A stretch of 64,000 nt of DNA from Congeria kusceri (lineage: Eukaryota > Mollusca > Bivalvia > Myida > Dreissenidae), in assembly GCA_027627225.1 (NCBI GenBank), contig CM051034.1, positions 14,375,480 to 14,439,479 on the forward strand, written 5' to 3'. The translations under genes were made by a program, and so were the position numbers. Shown in pieces: positions 61,560 through 64,000 of this stretch. Within the stretch, counting starts at the first letter, position 1, and the number at the start of each line of letters is the position of its first letter. Under the pieces are notes generated by a model that did no database searches, had not been told where the DNA came from, and worked only from the letters and a program-made list of their open reading frames with translations.

Positions 61560-61780
61560 GATTTAGGTTTCGTTTGGAGTACATAGTATCTGCAATATAT
61601 GTTAGATTAGATTCTACAAGATAATATATAGTTGACAATAATGCATTGTATAAACGTCTTTGTGATCGTGATTGCAAAATGAATGTTACCATGGTGATGT
61701 ATCATTTGCATTCCATCAGCGTTTTATTCCCAACTGATCTGATTAATTAAATGACAATGTGCTCCTGAAAATTAATCTGT
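61560..61780 (+). repeat. Faint relative of a unit I-III block
   Basis: CGTGATTGCAAAATGAATGTTACCATGG resembles the CGAGATTGCAAAATCAATGTCATGG stretch at 47.79 kb and its counterparts at 38.87 and 56.83 kb. Only a short core aligns by eye, so this may be a remnant of a fourth, degraded unit. Confidence 0.3.
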
Positions 61781-61984
61781 GATTGTTGACAACACGTGGA
61801 AAGCTTTTTATAATATTTTATTTCATTCGTGTGGATGAAGAAGCAGTTTAGCAGAACAGAAACAATAATGGAAAGATAATTCAAGAATTGTGCCTCATTT
61901 ACCGTGTGACAACAGTTCAGTTTTGCATAAGACCATTTTCATTCAAAAAAATCATCACGTGGTGCAATGGAAATCTTACGAAGT

Positions 61985-62123
61985 GAGGCGTGTCGTGGGA
62001 AAACCGGGCTTAATGCATGTGCGTAAAGTGTCGTCCCGGATAAGCCTGTGCGGACTGCACAAGCTAATCCGGGACGACACTTTACGCACATGCATTAAGC
62101 TCGGTTTTCTCTCGACGCGCTTC
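61985..62123 (+). mobile_element. Short fold-back MITE, 139 bp
   Basis: It starts GAGGCGTGTCGTGGGAAAAC and ends CGACGCGCTTC, with inner arms GTGCGTAAAGTGTCGTCCCG and CGGGACGACACTTTACGCAC. The two arms are nearly contiguous around CTGTGCGGACTGCACA, so this is close to a complete hairpin. It is an internally shorter version of the element at 43636-43895. Confidence 0.88.
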
Positions 62124-62259
62124 ACTAGGTTTCCAGATTTTGTTTATATTTCTGCTTGCATCAAAAACAACGTTTTCTCTCAAAACAGATGTGTGTTGCA
62201 CAATTGACGTTTACAGATTACCACGATTTATTTCTTTTGGCTGAATGCCCCCCATCCCG

Positions 62260-62990
62260 CCCTTCAGTTGTAGAACAGAAATGTATCGAATATACAATCA
62301 GTCAGACGCCCTTTGCATCCGACAGTGACCTTCATTCTCGTCAAAGTGTAATTTGTCACAAACATTGAACAGCATGTGGATGTCATTCGGATGTGGATCG
62401 GGGAGTATACAGAATCCCATTTCCTGTATCTAAGATATATACTGTAGATTGCACAACTTTGGTCGTACGCAGATAGTATTACATTGAAATGGTATACAAG
62501 ATGCATTGAACATATGAGGGAATAAGCATGTAAAACAACTGATTAGCCAAATCTTTCATGCTCCGTACAGTGGCAATGAAGTTTTTCAGTTTCCTTTAAA
62601 ATGCGATGTTGGTTAGACTGATATTTTTAGTGTACTACATTTTTGTTAAATGTTCCCTTTCACTCCACTTTGAACATATAGAACATAATTGTATCAAATA
62701 TACAATCAATCACACGTCCTTTGCATCCGACAGTGACCTACATATTGTCAAAGTGTAATTTGTCACACACATTGAACAGCATATGGATGAAAATCGGATG
62801 TGGACCGGGGAGTTTACAGAATCCCATTTCCTGTATCGAAGTTGTATACCGCAGATTGCACAACTTTGTTCGTCAGCAGATAGCATCACATTGAAATGTT
62901 GTTTGGGGTACATTGAATCTATGTGGATATCAGTAGACAGAAACCATGAATAGCAAAGTGTTTCAATGCTCCGTTCAGTGTCCATTACAT
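62260..62990 (+). repeat. Diverged 0.3 kb duplication (62265-62575 and 62675-62985)
   Basis: The two copies share TTTGCATCCGACAGTGACCT, CAAAGTGTAATTTGTCACA, ACATTGAACAGCAT.TGGAT, ACAGAATCCCATTTCCTGTA and GATTGCACAACTTTG. Each keeps a minus-strand ORF (62506-62264 and 62994-62710) with LRYRKWDSV and CCSM..VTNYTLT. The ACGTCC-TTTGCATCCGACAGTGAC stretch is faintly similar to the ACGTCCTAGGTATCCGACGT block of units I-III. Confidence 0.8.
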
Positions 62991-63711
62991 GCACTTATCC
63001 TTCCGGTTGCAACGAATAGTTGAACATGTTTTATTCAGCTTCATTTCTCTCAGAAATTCATGTTCCATCTGATAAGCGAGACATTGCAAAGCAATTAATA
63101 ATATGGTCAACCGTCATACCGGCAGATGCCAACAGAAAGTGCAATATGTCATCTATCAGTACAGAAATGTCACTTTGCATCGCATTAATTGCATAAGTAT
63201 GTTTCGGCATTAAAGCCGCGGTTCGCATAATGCATTCCATGCAAAACGTTTACTGATATTGATACTGTTCGCTACATGCATTTTATGGCAAATGCATCAA
63301 GTTCAAACAATTAATTGCGTTATGAAATATCATTGGAAATGAGAACGGTGTGCATTTGCTGTTGTTGCCAAGTTGTTTTTATGTTGGTGTGTGTTTATGT
63401 TTGTTTGATTGATCTTTTGCTTTTTTTCTGTCATTCCTTTTTATAACATTAAACAAGTTTTTGAGAATTATTCTCGTGAATATGAACCGTTTAAAGCCGC
63501 TCAGCAAATGTCATTTAAGAATGTTCTAAAGATTTTGAATTTTGCAAACAAAAAATCGAATACAGTGTGTTTGCTTCTTGTCTTATCGACTAGTTTCATA
63601 CATGTTAGCCATGTATGGTGCGATTTGTCACTCCTGCACATCGCCAGTTTAATAACAGTTTTACTCGTTATCACCTGCAAGAAACATACCTTAGCCAATT
63701 TAATATAGGCC
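62991..63711. other. Anonymous DNA
   Basis: A 99-codon + strand ORF (63409-63708) is overlapped by a 65-codon ORF on the other strand. Neither shows a recognisable domain, and neither is called. Confidence 0.35.
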
Positions 63712-63760
63712 GGTATTCACAAAGCTCCTATGGGAAATCTGTACTTTGGTTGTACTATCT
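63712..63760 (+). mobile_element. Possible element terminus
   Basis: GGCCGGTATTCACAAAGCTC resembles the GGGCCNGTATTCATAAA-type ends of molluscan MITEs. The other end was not found in the window. Confidence 0.2.
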
Positions 63761-63794
63761 GAAATTTTCACTTATGTGAAATCCAATGATTTAT

Positions 63795-64000
63795 ATACAA
63801 AGAAGGCTGCAATACTGAACATTACAAAGAAGGCGGCAATACTAAACATTACAAAGAAGGCTGCAATACTGAACATTACAAAGAAGGCTGCAATACTGAA
63901 CATTACAAAGAAGGCTGCAATACTAAACACTACAAAGAAGGCTGCAATACTAAACATTACAAAGAAAGCTGCAATACTAAACATTACAAAGAAAGCTGCA
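63795..64000 (+). repeat. 27-bp minisatellite running off the window
   Basis: About 7.6 units of ACAAAGAAGGCTGCAATACT-GAACATT. Substitutions occur at few positions (GAAC/AAAC, CTGC/CGGC, AAGG/AAAG, CATT/CACT). Because 27 is a multiple of three, frames stay open on both strands; the minus strand reads MFSIAAFFV repeatedly. The right boundary is unknown. Confidence 0.95.

Noticed and set aside
62264..62506. Resemblance of a KVTVGC stretch to the C-terminal end of IL-17-like cytokines
   Set aside because: Only five or six residues agree, cysteine spacing elsewhere does not fit, and the paralogous copy is frameshifted just before it.
1..64000. CRISPR array, operon, phage or bacterial defence system
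   Set aside because: Repeat types, SINEs, MITEs, LINE remnant and absence of dense ORFs show nuclear animal DNA; none of the tandem arrays has unique spacers.

Overview
This is AT-rich eukaryotic DNA that is almost entirely non-coding and dense in repeats. The repeats suggest a bivalve mollusc: fold-back elements with GAGGCGTGTCGTGGGAAAACC termini, AACAAGAGCTGTC/GCTCGACTATTCGAA elements, a tRNA-headed SINE ending in a CAAA-type tail, GTCAAGGTCA tandem arrays and GGACGGAC tracts. I recall the fold-back family from Dreissena-like mussels, so the genus is an inference from memory and not a database result. I find no intact protein-coding gene, no operon, no rRNA and no convincing functional tRNA. 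Almost every long ORF is a by-product of a repeat.

Layout. 1-9.4 kb: a ~0.5 kb segment occurs near 0.6, 8.0 and 8.85 kb. Between the first two copies lie two arrays of one ~117-bp satellite in opposite orientation (1.1-2.4 kb and 6.4-8.0 kb). The third copy carries a 272-bp MITE whose empty site is preserved in the second copy. 9.4-17.3 kb: mostly anonymous DNA with four or five non-autonomous elements, including a tRNA-derived SINE on the minus strand. 17.3-29 kb: nine copies of a ~0.6 kb repeat (R1-R9), interleaved with a ~0.2 kb block (E1) that occurs six times in the window, plus a 1.2 kb array rich in AGGTCA half-sites.

29-58.2 kb: three collinear, diverged tandem units (I about 29.1-41.1, II 41.1-49.05, III 49.05-58.2 kb). 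They share about a dozen homologous blocks in the same order and differ by lineage-specific insertions: a LINE fragment and an exact 168-bp duplication in I; a 37-bp minisatellite, a fold-back element and a SINE in II; a TIR element in III. The best candidate functional element is a ~100-bp block present once per unit (33.06, 45.15 and 52.38 kb). It contains a full CRE (TGACGTCA), E-boxes and an ETS site (CCGGAAGT) and ends in CAG|GTGAGC. It is far better conserved than its flanks and looks like a promoter plus short first exon and splice donor.

58.2-64 kb: weaker repeats, two minus-strand ORFs that could be exons, a second fold-back element, a 0.3 kb duplication and a 27-bp minisatellite running off the window end.

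If the unit I-III promoters are active, the window is a tandem family of paralogous transcription units, possibly non-coding or with coding exons too short or too decayed to see here. That is inference and needs RNA evidence.
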